From NCBI GenBank assembly GCA_051653685.1, contig JBOFWQ010000073.1, positions 1-6,134 on the forward strand: 6,134 nucleotides of DNA. The letters run 5' to 3'. Origin of the DNA: Faucicola sp937889485. GTDB lineage: Bacteria; Pseudomonadota; Gammaproteobacteria; Pseudomonadales; Moraxellaceae. Shown piece after piece: positions 5,789 through 6,134 of this stretch. The notes under the pieces were generated by a model. It made no database searches and was not told the origin of the DNA. It saw only the letters and a program-made list of their open reading frames with translations. The stretch's first letter is position 1. Each line of letters begins with the position of its first letter. The position numbers were made by a program, and so were the translations under genes.

Positions 5789-6134
5789 TTATTCGCTTGC
5801 ACTGTCTGGGTCTATGACGGCAGTGCTGGTTAGCGAGCTTGTGGCGGTATCACCACTCGTTGCTGGCTTTTTGGTAACAACAACGGCGTTTTCTACCTTT
5901 TTACTGGTACGCGCTTTGGGTTTGGCAGCAGGTTTATCCGCGGCTTTAACCTTGCGAGTACGGGTTTTTGGCGCTTTTGGTGTTGCTAGTGTCAACATGC
6001 CTACAGTAGCAGGTTTCATTTGTTCTGCTACGCTTTCAATCATGTTTTTATAGCTGACAGGCGTGGTTTTTTCTTTTTGATTGACGCTATCTTGCGTGTC
6101 ACTTTGTGCCTCGAGCGCCTCATTTTCATCGACA
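5789..6134 (-). CDS. Unidentified protein with Lys/Ala/Pro/Thr-rich C-terminal tail (N-terminus outside window)
   Basis: The frame is open from the right edge to the stop at 5789, giving 114 visible residues; the ATG at 6043 is internal, because coding-like sequence continues upstream in frame with no stop and no ribosome binding site before it. The visible part begins acidic and Gln-rich (VDENEALEAQSDTQDSV), passes through a short, possibly ordered stretch (about PVSYKNMIESVAEQMKPATVGML), then becomes strongly basic and low in complexity (PKAPKTRTRKVKAADKPAAKPKARTSKK), and ends in a Thr/Ser/Ala-rich tail with acidic last residues. Such tails occur in histone H1-like DNA-binding proteins, phasins, RNase E-type scaffolds and others. 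I do not recognise the family. A phasin would be attractive given the thiolase nearby, but that is speculation. Confidence 0.65.
   Translation of the reverse strand, partial: VDENEALEAQSDTQDSVNQKEKTTPVSYKNMIESVAEQMKPATVGMLTLATPKAPKTRTRKVKAADKPAAKPKARTSKKVENAVVVTKKPATSGDTATSSLTSTAVIDPDSASE

Noticed and set aside
5766..6053. 95-codon plus-strand frame with hydrophobic composition
   Set aside because: It is antisense to the Lys/Ala-rich tail, starts within the bidirectional terminator region and its hydrophobicity follows from the complementary codons.

Overview
The window looks like a piece of a gammaproteobacterial chromosome, most likely from the family Moraxellaceae (Psychrobacter, Moraxella/Faucicola or a relative). 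This rests on the moderately AT-rich composition, the T-rich promoters and hairpin terminators, and the gene content: a DsbC-type protein encoded directly upstream of homoserine dehydrogenase, plus a YedI/DUF808 membrane protein. It is an inference from reading; no database search was possible.

Layout, left to right. At 1-226 (minus) is the N-terminal part of a PRC-barrel protein, cut by the window edge, with its own promoter. A stretch of about 500 bases without a convincing gene follows (227-728), ending in a strong terminator. At 729-1910 (minus) is a complete acetyl-CoA acetyltransferase (thiolase). Its upstream gap (1911-2097) holds a perfect 14-bp inverted repeat and a probable terminator of the next gene. 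At 2098-3429 (minus) is hom, homoserine dehydrogenase with a C-terminal ACT domain. At 3636-4466 (minus) is a DsbC-type disulfide isomerase that appears to be a lipoprotein. A divergent promoter region (4467-4779) separates it from a plus-strand YedI/DUF808 integral membrane protein (4780-5688). A bidirectional terminator (5736-5767) lies between that gene and the convergent, incomplete minus-strand gene at the right edge (5789-6134), whose product ends in a low-complexity Lys/Ala/Pro/Thr-rich tail.

The genes do not form one pathway. Four consecutive minus-strand genes (dsbC-like, hom, thiolase, PRC-barrel) seem to be separate transcription units: terminator-like hairpins follow the first three, and promoter candidates precede dsbC, hom and the PRC-barrel gene. 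hom commits aspartate semialdehyde to threonine and methionine, the thiolase interconverts acetyl-CoA and acetoacetyl-CoA, and the DsbC-like protein works on disulfides outside the cytoplasm. The region is mostly ordinary housekeeping DNA, with no mobile element, CRISPR array or rRNA/tRNA gene seen. The points most worth a second look are the lipoprotein form of DsbC with Asp after the lipobox cysteine, the long inverted repeat before the thiolase, the missing thrC next to hom, the unidentified tail protein, and short tandem duplications at gene boundaries.
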